Positions 1-6,635 of a stretch of DNA of 10,175 nucleotides are shown piece by piece. The DNA lies in assembly GCA_049589355.1 (NCBI GenBank), contig JBAWAP010000011.1, forward strand, positions 1-10,175. Direction: 5' to 3'. The stretch is from JBAWAP01 sp049589355 (GTDB lineage Bacteria > Chloroflexota > Anaerolineae > VGOG01). Each line of letters begins with the position of its first letter. Position 1 is the first letter of the stretch. The notes below the pieces were generated by a model. It ran no database searches. It was not told the DNA's origin and saw only the letters and a list, made by a program, of their open reading frames with translations. The position numbers were made by a program, and so were the translations under genes.

Positions 1-1
1 G

Positions 2-280
2 GAAAGGCGTTATGAAAAAGACCCAAACATGGTCTCCAGGCTGATTGCCGATGAGTTTATCCTGGTGCCCATCCGCCAGAACGTGGCTGACTTGGAGAGC
101 ATCTATACTTTGGATGGGGTCGGGGCCCGCATCTGGGATCTGGTTGATGGCCAAAGGAGAGTTAGGGAGATAAGAGACGCCATTGTGGAGGAATACGAAG
201 TAAGCCCGGATGTGGCTGAAGCGGACCTTATGGAGTTTGTCCAGCAGTTGGAAGCGATAGGCGGGGTGAGGAGGGTGTAA
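2..280 (+). CDS. PqqD-family RiPP recognition protein, 5' end outside window
   Basis: This is a small stand-alone PqqD-like protein. In RiPP pathways such proteins bind the leader of the precursor and present it to a radical SAM enzyme. The sequence shows the family pattern: a beta-type start (SRLIADEFILVPI), then a small-residue turn and tryptophan helix (LDGVGARIWDLVDG), then a winged-helix-like end (VREIRDAIVEEYEVSPDVAEADLMEFVQQLEAIGGV). The frame stays open to base 2, and the nine residues before the ATG at 29 (ERRYEKDPN) resemble the normal PqqD opening. The ATG at 29 has no Shine-Dalgarno sequence, so the true start probably lies before the window. An internal start at 29 would give 83 residues. 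The stop is 5 nt before the radical SAM gene, which fits an operon. I am confident of the family; the specific substrate (the peptide at 1490) is inference from position. Confidence 0.85.
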   Translation, partial: ERRYEKDPNMVSRLIADEFILVPIRQNVADLESIYTLDGVGARIWDLVDGQRRVREIRDAIVEEYEVSPDVAEADLMEFVQQLEAIGGVRRV

Positions 281-285
281 GGCAA

Positions 286-1413
286 ATGGGTTGTCCCCAC
301 ATACCGGAGGTAGATTTCCACGAGTTTAACGAAAGGCTTCAGCAGAAGCGGACTCCTATTTTAGGAGGTGTGGAGATAACGCATCGTTGCAATCTGAATT
401 GCGTTCACTGTTATTGCCGCCTGCCAGCCAGCGATCTGGAGGCCAAGAGAGCTGAGCTCACTTTTTCGCAGATTTGTCAGATCATTGATCAGATCGCGGA
501 CGAGGGATGCCTTTACTTTACCATCACAGGAGGCGAGCCCTTGCTTCGTCAGGACTTTCTGGACATCTATACCTATGCCAAGAAGAAAGGATTGCTAATC
601 AGCATTTTCACGAATGGCACTTTGATTACACCTCATCTGGCTGATTATCTGCAAGAATGGCAGCCATTGCAGGTGGAGATAACTCTTTATGGGCTTACCA
701 AAGATACGTACGAGAAGGTCACTCGTGTCCCTGGGTCTTATGAACGCTGTATAGAGAGTGTCAAACTCCTGCTGGATCGAGGTATAAATGTGGCTTTAAA
801 AACGATGGCCATGACCTTGAACAAGCATGAAGTTTTGGAGATGAAGCGGTTCGCTAAGGATTTAGGGTTAGATTTTCGCTGGGACGCACTTATTCATCCT
901 AAGCTAGATGGCTCAAAGGACCCTTATGAGGTGCGGCTGAGCAAAGAAGAAGTATTAGCCTTAGAGCTGGCTGACGAAGATCGCGTTCGTGCCGTACGAG
1001 CGTATTTCGACAAGCACTGGGACTCCCCTCTCCCTGAGACCATATATGCTTGTGGCGCTGGGCTGTTGAGTTTCTTCATTGATCCCAGGGGTCACTTGGT
1101 AATGTGCACCCTGGCGCGCGTGCCGAGTTATGACCTTCTGGCAGGGTCTTTCCACGATGGCTGGCATAATTTCATACCGCAGGTCAGGAATCGCCCAAGA
1201 ACGATGATCGGTGACAAATGCAGAGGGTGCAAGATCGCCGTCCTGTGTTTTCAATGCCCGGGCAGGTCACAGCTAGAGTATGGTCCACATGCTGAGGAGA
1301 CACCCATTGATTACTTGTGCGAGCTAGGCCACATGCGTATGGCTGCCTACTGCGAGCACCAGGCTGTTTCCAGTCAAGAGGCAGGATTCGATTTCTTTCG
1401 CAGAGTCGACTGA
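286..1413 (+). CDS. Radical SAM/SPASM peptide maturase
   Basis: This 375-residue enzyme is a radical SAM peptide-modifying maturase. The N-terminal CX3CX2C motif that binds the SAM-cleaving [4Fe-4S] cluster is present as RCNLNCVHCYC (Cys35, Cys39, Cys42), followed by the ITGGEP motif near residues 80-85. The C-terminal third is a SPASM domain for auxiliary Fe-S clusters, with Cys256, Cys274, the Cys312-X2-Cys315-X5-Cys321-X2-Cys324 block and Cys345. This architecture is known from thioether-forming (sactipeptide and ranthipeptide), PQQ-type and mycofactocin-type maturases. The sequence alone does not say which bond it makes. It has no N-terminal leader-binding domain of its own, which fits use of the adjacent PqqD protein. 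GAGGAGG at 268-274 lies 11 nt before the ATG. The probable substrate is the Cys-containing peptide 76 nt downstream, an inference from gene order. Confidence 0.93.
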   Translation: MGCPHIPEVDFHEFNERLQQKRTPILGGVEITHRCNLNCVHCYCRLPASDLEAKRAELTFSQICQIIDQIADEGCLYFTITGGEPLLRQDFLDIYTYAKKKGLLISIFTNGTLITPHLADYLQEWQPLQVEITLYGLTKDTYEKVTRVPGSYERCIESVKLLLDRGINVALKTMAMTLNKHEVLEMKRFAKDLGLDFRWDALIHPKLDGSKDPYEVRLSKEEVLALELADEDRVRAVRAYFDKHWDSPLPETIYACGAGLLSFFIDPRGHLVMCTLARVPSYDLLAGSFHDGWHNFIPQVRNRPRTMIGDKCRGCKIAVLCFQCPGRSQLEYGPHAEETPIDYLCELGHMRMAAYCEHQAVSSQEAGFDFFRRVD

Positions 1414-1475
1414 AAAGTAGGTGCATAATTCGCTAAAGAGCGCATACGGTCTATATGCAGCTTTCTACATAGCAG

Positions 1476-1482
1476 AAAGGAG
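1476..1482 (+). promoter_or_regulatory. Strong ribosome binding site of the precursor gene
   Basis: AAAGGAG stands seven bases before the ATG at 1490. It is among the best Shine-Dalgarno matches in the window and decides the start of the precursor. A strong site suits a substrate needed in excess over its enzymes. Confidence 0.8.
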
Positions 1483-1489
1483 AACTTCC

Positions 1490-1669
1490 ATGTCTGAGAA
1501 GAAAAGCAAGAGGGATACTGCCTACAAAAAGGCTGACTATGAGAAACCGCAGGTGCATCGGGTTAAGCTGACGATCACCAACCCGATATTGGGGCTGTGT
1601 AGTTCAGCTGCACCTGCCGATGAAGCGTACAACTGCGAGTACAGTGGCGCCCCCTGCGCCCCGCCATAA
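1490..1669 (+). CDS. RiPP precursor peptide, three-Cys core
   Basis: This 59-residue peptide is the likely substrate of the preceding enzymes. The ATG is fixed by an excellent Shine-Dalgarno (AAAGGAG, 1476-1482) seven bases upstream. A longer in-frame reading from a GTG at 1421 lacks such a site. The N-terminal half is highly charged and leader-like (MSEKKSKRDTAYKKADYEKP). It carries Y17-E-K-P20-Q-V22, like the YxxPx(L/V) motif recognised by PqqD-type domains in lasso-peptide leaders. The C-terminal half is small and polar with Cys37, Cys49 and Cys56 (spacings C-X11-C and C-X6-C) and ends in APCAPP. I cannot assign it to a named RiPP class. Thioether cross-links from Cys are the natural guess given a SPASM maturase, but the cleavage site and chemistry are unknown. 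No second precursor is visible. Confidence 0.85.
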   Translation: MSEKKSKRDTAYKKADYEKPQVHRVKLTITNPILGLCSSAAPADEAYNCEYSGAPCAPP

Positions 1670-1675
1670 GGGCGG
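1661..1675 (+). other. Small GC hairpin over the precursor stop codon
   Basis: CCGCC (1661-1665) and GGCGG (1671-1675) can form a 5-bp stem around a 5-base loop that contains the TAA stop (1667-1669). No T-run follows, so it is not a standard terminator. It could act as a stabiliser or attenuator between the precursor and the genes behind it, but such a short stem may be chance. Confidence 0.3.
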
Positions 1676-1841
1676 AGAGATGGCACCTCAGTTCTGCAAA
1701 AAAGGATGGGTATAAGTCGGCACGGTTTTCTTGATCGTGCATCGAAAGCCTATGCGTTCAAAGGGGACAAACGGAAGCCTTCTTTGCACGCTAACCCTTG
1801 CCTCCCTTTTTGTAAAGATAAGCACAGGGAAGGGAGACTCT

Positions 1842-2729
1842 GTGCCTCATCATAGGCTAGTAAAAGAGTTAAAGTTGCAAATCGCCGGCCTGACCATCAC
1901 GGCTCGTCCCGCCGATCCCGAACAGAGATTCATTGTGGACCCGGTGTTTGAGCCCTTCCTGTCTACAAAAGAATCGGAGGTGATAATCAGGGTCCACTTC
2001 CGGGAATGGAATGATGGTCAGGCAGGCCGGAAAGTTCTCGAGGCCCGCCGCTTTGGTTGGGAATTGTATCAGCGAGATGACGGGGCCTTCTCTGTTCGAT
2101 TTATCCATCCCGAACGAGGTTCCCTTGAGTCGGTGGCCATCATGGCTCCCGATTTTAGGACATGCGACCTATACATCAAAACGACGCAAGATTACCAAGG
2201 CAAAGACGTCCATCCGCTCGGGAAATTCCTTCACAAATTGCCTATGGTCGGCTTATTGTCTGGGAGCAGAGGCTTGTTGTTGCATAGCTGCGGGATTAAC
2301 GACAATGGGCGGGGAATGCTATTTGTAGGCCACTCTGAGGCTGGCAAGACCACCATGGCCTCTCTCTGGAAGGGGCGGGAAGATGTAGTGGTCTTGAATG
2401 ACGAGCACGTCATCGTTCGCCAACTAGATGGGCGATTCCGGGTATACGGCACCCCTTGGTTAGGCTGTGGGGGAACCTGCACCCAGGGGGAGGCTCCATT
2501 ACAAAACATTTTTTTCCTTGAGCATGCCCTAGATAACAACGTCTGGTCAATACGCCAGAGCCAAGCCGTGGCTCTCCTGATGGCTCAGGCCTCCTTGCCT
2601 CTATGGAGTCGGGAGGGGATGCAAAACTCATTGGAGCTTTGCCTGCGATTGGTCAGTGAAGTGCCCTGTTGCAAATTGGGGTTCGTTCCCGACGAGAGCG
2701 TTGTCAGTTTCATCCGGAGTATGGAGTGA
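1842..2729 (+). CDS. HPr kinase-like P-loop protein of a RiPP cluster
   Basis: The protein resembles the C-terminal kinase domain of HPr kinase/phosphorylase, as in the HprK-related kinases found beside PqqD-type proteins and lasso-peptide genes. With the chosen start it has 295 residues. A P-loop GHSEAGKTT lies at 163-171, an acidic LNDE motif follows at 185-188, and a YGTPWLG segment comes after, all typical of the HprK-like fold. The first 150 residues are poorly recognisable and probably form the usual N-terminal beta region. I chose the GTG at 1842 because GGGAAGGGAG ends five bases before it. In-frame TTG 1731 and ATG 1752 lack convincing ribosome sites and would add an unlike N-terminus. 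Known lasso-cluster relatives phosphorylate a C-terminal Ser, but the precursor here ends in Pro. The phosphoacceptor is therefore unknown, and the role is inferred from neighbours. Confidence 0.82.
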   Translation: MPHHRLVKELKLQIAGLTITARPADPEQRFIVDPVFEPFLSTKESEVIIRVHFREWNDGQAGRKVLEARRFGWELYQRDDGAFSVRFIHPERGSLESVAIMAPDFRTCDLYIKTTQDYQGKDVHPLGKFLHKLPMVGLLSGSRGLLLHSCGINDNGRGMLFVGHSEAGKTTMASLWKGREDVVVLNDEHVIVRQLDGRFRVYGTPWLGCGGTCTQGEAPLQNIFFLEHALDNNVWSIRQSQAVALLMAQASLPLWSREGMQNSLELCLRLVSEVPCCKLGFVPDESVVSFIRSME

Positions 2730-2741
2730 GGGGGATTTCTG

Positions 2742-3320
2742 ATGCGCGGCAACCAGCCAAGTTTGAGTTGTGGTTCGACCGATTTCTCCCAGTTGAGCGA
2801 ACAGATATTGCGAAGTGGACACCGGCTTCGCTTCCAGGCGCGGGGTAAGAGCATGCGTCCCTGTATTGAGGACGGCGACATCATCGAGGTCGAGCCGGTG
2901 GGACTCTCCGCCGTAAGGCTGGGCGATGTGGTTTTCTTCCACATTGACGAGGGAGTGACGCGAGCTCACCGCGTGGTTCGGAGGCTAGACAGAGATGGCG
3001 TTTTAGTGTTGCTGACTAAAGGGGATTCTCGCCTCGGGTTTGATGATATTGTCTGCGCCGAGCATGTTCTAGGTAGAGTCGTGGCTGTCGAAAGGGAGGG
3101 GCGAAGGATCAAGCTTGATAGCGGCCTGTGTAGGTTAGCGGGCTTTTTCTTCGTTACAATCGCTCCTTTCGGTCTCTGGATTCATAAGATTCGTATAAGA
3201 GCAAATCGAGCAGGATGTGTGCTGAGAAAGATAGCCAAGTTCTTTCCTTTCAGGACCGCCGCCGAAGCCACCCCTCGCCGGCTGACTTCCCTGGCCATGG
3301 ATAAAGTCAAGCGCAAATAA
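2742..3320 (+). CDS. S26-family signal peptidase, Ser/His type, probable leader peptidase
   Basis: This 192-residue protein belongs to the S24/S26 signal peptidase group. The nucleophile motif GKSMRP places Ser37, followed by the conserved GD turn (DGDIIEV) and a GDVVFFHID strand. The next catalytic box reads AHRVV with His76, then TKGDS at 92-96 and DD at 101-102. A His where bacterial type I peptidases have Lys marks the SipW/ER-type (Ser/His/Asp) subclass. Residues about 121-138 (AGFFFVTIAPFGLWIH) are hydrophobic and may anchor it in the membrane. The tail is basic. The gene starts 12 nt after the kinase-like gene with a GAGGGGGA site, so it is almost surely in the same operon. Removal of the RiPP leader is the likely job, but this is inference. 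A housekeeping signal peptidase is less likely given the context. Confidence 0.85.
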   Translation: MRGNQPSLSCGSTDFSQLSEQILRSGHRLRFQARGKSMRPCIEDGDIIEVEPVGLSAVRLGDVVFFHIDEGVTRAHRVVRRLDRDGVLVLLTKGDSRLGFDDIVCAEHVLGRVVAVEREGRRIKLDSGLCRLAGFFFVTIAPFGLWIHKIRIRANRAGCVLRKIAKFFPFRTAAEATPRRLTSLAMDKVKRK

Positions 3321-3332
3321 CCCAGTCGCACT

Positions 3333-3359
3333 GAGAGCCGAGCGAGGCCCGGCCCTCTC
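3333..3359 (+). terminator. Imperfect hairpin after the RiPP operon
   Basis: GAGAGCCG (3333-3340) can pair with CGG plus CTCTC (3350-3352, 3355-3359), leaving a two-base CC bulge. It begins 12 bases after the S26 stop. The downstream tract is TCTTC rather than a T-run, so termination here is only a possibility. Confidence 0.3.
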
Positions 3360-3392
3360 TTCACGGAAAATTCATATAGATTTCACCTTGCT

Positions 3393-3422
3393 TTCACCCA
3401 TAAATTGAGAAAACTGTACTAT
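3393..3422 (+). promoter_or_regulatory. Weak promoter candidate before the C25 peptidase gene
   Basis: TTCACC (3393-3398) and TACTAT (3417-3422) each match four of six bases of the sigma-70-type consensus with 18-bp spacing, in a locally AT-rich gap. It is offered because the 156-bp gap and hairpin suggest that a new transcript may start here. Consensus use in this phylum is uncertain. Confidence 0.25.
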
Positions 3423-3476
3423 ACTTTGATTACAATTCAACACATTTTCCATTGCTTGAGAGGATTACATGCAAAG

Positions 3477-6400
3477 ATGGGGATAACTAGAAGAGCCGTC
3501 GTGCTCTCTGTGATGTTTGCACTTTCGTTGCCGTGGTTTGCTCCAGCCATCGCCGTCGATGCCTTGCCTGCTTGCGATACGAAGACATCTTCGACACAGG
3601 CTGACCAAGGTCTTACTCTCATTAAATCCGACGAGGAAAGTATTGTCTTAGAGCTTTGCACGTCAGGCTATCGTGTTGAGGAGAAGAGAGTCGGTGGAGT
3701 AGTTTATCACTCTCTCAGCATCAAGGGCTACGGAGAGATGTCCGAGGTAGGTCGACCTCAACTGCCATTCAAGGGCGTGATGCTCGGCGTACCTCCTGGG
3801 ATCAAGTTCGAGGTGCAAGTCTTGGAGACCGACTCCTTGGTTGCCGCCGAGCGCTACAATGTGTATCCTGTTCCCAAAGTGGTTATCCGGGAAGACCTCT
3901 ACAGCCTCGAATCTTTGCTGGAGCCTTATGGCCTTAGCTCCAAGAGCATGGAATACGTCTTTGCCAAAGACGAGGGCGTGTACTCCACCAATGCTTTCTA
4001 CCCCACCGACCTGGTCGAAGTGCACTCTTCTGGTTACATTCGCGATCAGCGTTTCGTGCAGTTGCAGTTGAATCCTTTGCAATACAATCCTGTTACTCAG
4101 CAATTGAGATTTCACAAGAGAATGAAGGTGGAACTGCAGTTCGTTTACGATGAGGGGAAAGCACTTGCTAGAACGCGCATTGGCGAAATTAATGGCCCGT
4201 TCGAGGAGGCCTTGCGAAATACTATCCTCAACTATGATTCGGCCAGGAGGTGGCGGACTAGAGCTGCTTTTACACCGGTAGTAGGCACGCAGGGAGTGGT
4301 AACGCTCTTGGCCTCACAGTTGAGCTGGAAAATCGCGGTGAATCAGGATGGCATTTACCAATTGACCTACGACGATCTCCAAAATGCAGGTATTGATGTA
4401 GACAATGTTAATCCTCAGACCTTCCAACTGTTTAATCAAGGTAGTGAGGTGGCTATCTATGTGGAAGGCGAAGATGACGGTATCTTCAATACCAACGATT
4501 ACATCCTCTTCTACGGCCAAAAGATGAACACTAAGTACACTGATGTCAATATCTACTGGTTGACATATGGGGAATCCACTGGCCTTCGCATGGGACAGAG
4601 AAATGGCGCCCCCACTGGGGCGGGCACAGTTCCGACTTTCTATAGAGCCACTGAGCATCTGGAGAAAGATAAGTTATATTTAGGAGACAAACCAAGGGTA
4701 GAAGGGGGCGACCATTGGTATTGGAATTACACTCGGCCCCCAAGTATACCCTCACAGACCTATACCACCGCTCTTAACAACTTAGCCACCGGGCCTTATT
4801 CTGGTACATTACGGATAAAAATGCAGGGTCATACCAGCATTGCCGGTGTTGATCCTGATCACCACGTTAAAATCTATGTTAACGGCAACTTAGTCGAGGA
4901 TGTCTCCTGGGATGGGCCGACAGAGCAAGACAGCCTGGTGCAATTTCCATCGTCGTATTTGCGGGAAGGAACAAACACCATCTTGGCAAAAGCCCCCAAT
5001 GATACAGGGGCCCCTGTAGATTTAGTTCTTTTCAATTGGTTTGAGATTGATTACCATGACACTTATGTGGCCGAGGACGATATCCTCCGCTTCAGTAGCG
5101 ACGAAGCGGGCACGTGGGAGTATCATATTGACGACTTTACTACAAATGACATCGAGATTTTCGACGTCACCGATCCCATGGACGCCAGCCGCATACTCAA
5201 CGCGGCCGTAGAACCCGGCTCAAGCTATACCCTCAAGTTCGAGGATACTATAACCGATAGGACGGAATACCTGGCCCTAACCACGGCCCAGCACCTGAGC
5301 CCTTTGAGCATCGTACAGGACACGCCTTCAGACCTGCGCTCGGCGAGCAACGGGGCCGATTACATTTTCATCACCCATAGTGATTTCTACACCGACGCGC
5401 AGCCCCTGACCGATCGCCGAGCCGGGCAGGGCCTGCGTACCATGGTGGTAGACGTGCAAGACGTCTACGATGAGTTCAGCTACGGTATCTTTGACGCCCA
5501 AGGCATCCGCGATTTTCTAGCCTATGCCTATGCCAATTGGACACCCCCTGCCCCCAGCTATGTCTTGTTGGTGGGGGATGGCAACTTTGATTTCAAGAAT
5601 AACCTGGGGAATAGTCCTCTCAATCGTATTCCTCCTTACTTAGCTTTAGTTGACCCAACTATAGGTGAAACGGCCAGTGATAACCTGTACGTCACTGTCA
5701 ATGGGGATGACATCTTGCCCGACATGCACATAGGGCGTTTGCCCGTAAACTCCAGTGCCGAAGCCAGCACGGTAATCAATAAAATCCTCGACTATGAGCA
5801 AAATCCTCCTTCTGGAGACTGGAACCAAAGAGCACTTTTCGTGGCTGATAACGCCGATGACGCTGGCGACTTCGCTGCGCTCTCCGACGACATTGCTGAT
5901 AACTATCTTCCCTCGGCATACATAGCGCACAAAGTGTATTATCAAGTCACCCACTTCACCCAAAGTGAGACTACGGCTGCCATTATCGAGGCTATAAACG
6001 ATGGGCGACTTCTAGCGAATTACGTCGGCCATGGAGGAAACGCCCTTTGGGCGGCTGAGGGTCTATTTCGTGCCGATGCGACCAGGAATGATATTGGGTC
6101 CCTGACTAATGGGCCAAGATTATTAATGATGTTATCCATGACCTGTGCAACCGGGTATTTTCATTATCCCAGTATTGCCTGCTTAGATGAAAGCCTAATC
6201 CGCGCGCAGGGCAAAGGGACCATCGCCAGTTGGTCACCTACGGGCTTCGGCATGGCCCTCGGCCACCATTACCTGGACCAGGGCTTCTTCACCGCTGTGT
6301 TCACGGACACAATCAGTGAGATCGGGACGGCGACGTATCTGGGTAAGCTCAATCTATATGAGAACACCACCGGCTACCGCGATCTCATTGATACCTACGT

Positions 6401-6635
6401 CCTCTTCGGCGACCCGTTCATGAAGCTGAACCTGCCCGCGTGCGACGCGGCTGACTTCGATAACGATGGCCGGATCACTGTAGTAGACATCATGCAAGTG
6501 GCTGCCCGCTGGGGTACTCAGTGGGGCGACGAGGACTACGACCGCAAGTATGACCTTGACGATGACGGCCCGATCACGGTGGCCGATATCATGCGGGTAG
6601 CCGCCCAATGGAGGAAGACCTGTGCAACGCCTTAA
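3477..6635 (+). CDS. Secreted gingipain-like C25 cysteine peptidase with C-terminal dockerin
   Basis: This 1052-residue exported peptidase starts at ATG 3477. Translation from there gives a classic signal peptide (MGITRRAVVLSVMFALSLP, then AIA before a probable cleavage). An upstream TTG at 3405 would add 24 residues ahead of it. GAGAGGA at 3458-3464 is a distant Shine-Dalgarno. Residues about 45-230 resemble the C25 propeptide. Residues about 275-620 hold the beta-rich middle segment (WKIAVNQDGIYQLTYDDL onward). The peptidase domain spans about 627-985, with YVLLVGDGNFDF, catalytic His852 in YVGHGG and Cys890 in SMTCATG. Residues 989-1052 are a type I-like dockerin: two calcium-loop/helix repeats (DFDNDGRITVVDIM and DLDDDGPITVADIM), flanked by Cys989 and Cys1049. 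The two following genes encode cohesins, its likely docking partners. C25 enzymes are endopeptidases; specificity cannot be read here. Confidence 0.93.
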   Translation: MGITRRAVVLSVMFALSLPWFAPAIAVDALPACDTKTSSTQADQGLTLIKSDEESIVLELCTSGYRVEEKRVGGVVYHSLSIKGYGEMSEVGRPQLPFKGVMLGVPPGIKFEVQVLETDSLVAAERYNVYPVPKVVIREDLYSLESLLEPYGLSSKSMEYVFAKDEGVYSTNAFYPTDLVEVHSSGYIRDQRFVQLQLNPLQYNPVTQQLRFHKRMKVELQFVYDEGKALARTRIGEINGPFEEALRNTILNYDSARRWRTRAAFTPVVGTQGVVTLLASQLSWKIAVNQDGIYQLTYDDLQNAGIDVDNVNPQTFQLFNQGSEVAIYVEGEDDGIFNTNDYILFYGQKMNTKYTDVNIYWLTYGESTGLRMGQRNGAPTGAGTVPTFYRATEHLEKDKLYLGDKPRVEGGDHWYWNYTRPPSIPSQTYTTALNNLATGPYSGTLRIKMQGHTSIAGVDPDHHVKIYVNGNLVEDVSWDGPTEQDSLVQFPSSYLREGTNTILAKAPNDTGAPVDLVLFNWFEIDYHDTYVAEDDILRFSSDEAGTWEYHIDDFTTNDIEIFDVTDPMDASRILNAAVEPGSSYTLKFEDTITDRTEYLALTTAQHLSPLSIVQDTPSDLRSASNGADYIFITHSDFYTDAQPLTDRRAGQGLRTMVVDVQDVYDEFSYGIFDAQGIRDFLAYAYANWTPPAPSYVLLVGDGNFDFKNNLGNSPLNRIPPYLALVDPTIGETASDNLYVTVNGDDILPDMHIGRLPVNSSAEASTVINKILDYEQNPPSGDWNQRALFVADNADDAGDFAALSDDIADNYLPSAYIAHKVYYQVTHFTQSETTAAIIEAINDGRLLANYVGHGGNALWAAEGLFRADATRNDIGSLTNGPRLLMMLSMTCATGYFHYPSIACLDESLIRAQGKGTIASWSPTGFGMALGHHYLDQGFFTAVFTDTISEIGTATYLGKLNLYENTTGYRDLIDTYVLFGDPFMKLNLPACDAADFDNDGRITVVDIMQVAARWGTQWGDEDYDRKYDLDDDGPITVADIMRVAAQWRKTCATP
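6610..6624 (+). promoter_or_regulatory. Ribosome binding site and GTG start inside the upstream gene
   Basis: GGAGGA (6610-6615) lies six bases before GTG 6622, and both are inside the dockerin coding region, whose stop is at 6633-6635. This fixes the scaffold start and implies translational coupling of peptidase and scaffold. Confidence 0.7.

Noticed and set aside
12..44. ATG at 12 behind GGAAAGG as the start of a gene
   Set aside because: It reads only ten codons to a stop and is out of frame with the PqqD-like protein, whose coding similarity continues through this stretch.
1421..1489. Longer precursor peptide from GTG 1421
   Set aside because: The start lacks proper ribosome spacing, while ATG 1490 has an ideal site followed by a typical charged leader.
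1731..1841. N-terminal extension of the kinase-like protein from TTG 1731 or ATG 1752
   Set aside because: No convincing ribosome site, while GTG 1842 has a strong one. The hydrophobic LLCTLTLASLF text would be an odd addition to a cytoplasmic enzyme.
3405..3425. TTGAGA and TATACT as a promoter pair
   Set aside because: The spacing is only 9 bases, far short of the 16-18 needed.
3405..3476. TTG start adding 24 residues to the C25 peptidase
   Set aside because: The added residues would precede a complete signal peptide and there is no ribosome site; the ATG at 3477 is better.
3663..4115. 150-codon minus-strand frame inside the C25 gene, with others at 4314-4658, 5646-5963 and 6354-6815
   Set aside because: They lie opposite a gene with clear family motifs and show no recognisable protein features.
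3477..6635. Type IX secretion as the export route of the gingipain-like peptidase
   Set aside because: That system and its C-terminal sorting domain belong to Bacteroidota; this protein ends in a dockerin, and an ordinary signal peptide is present.
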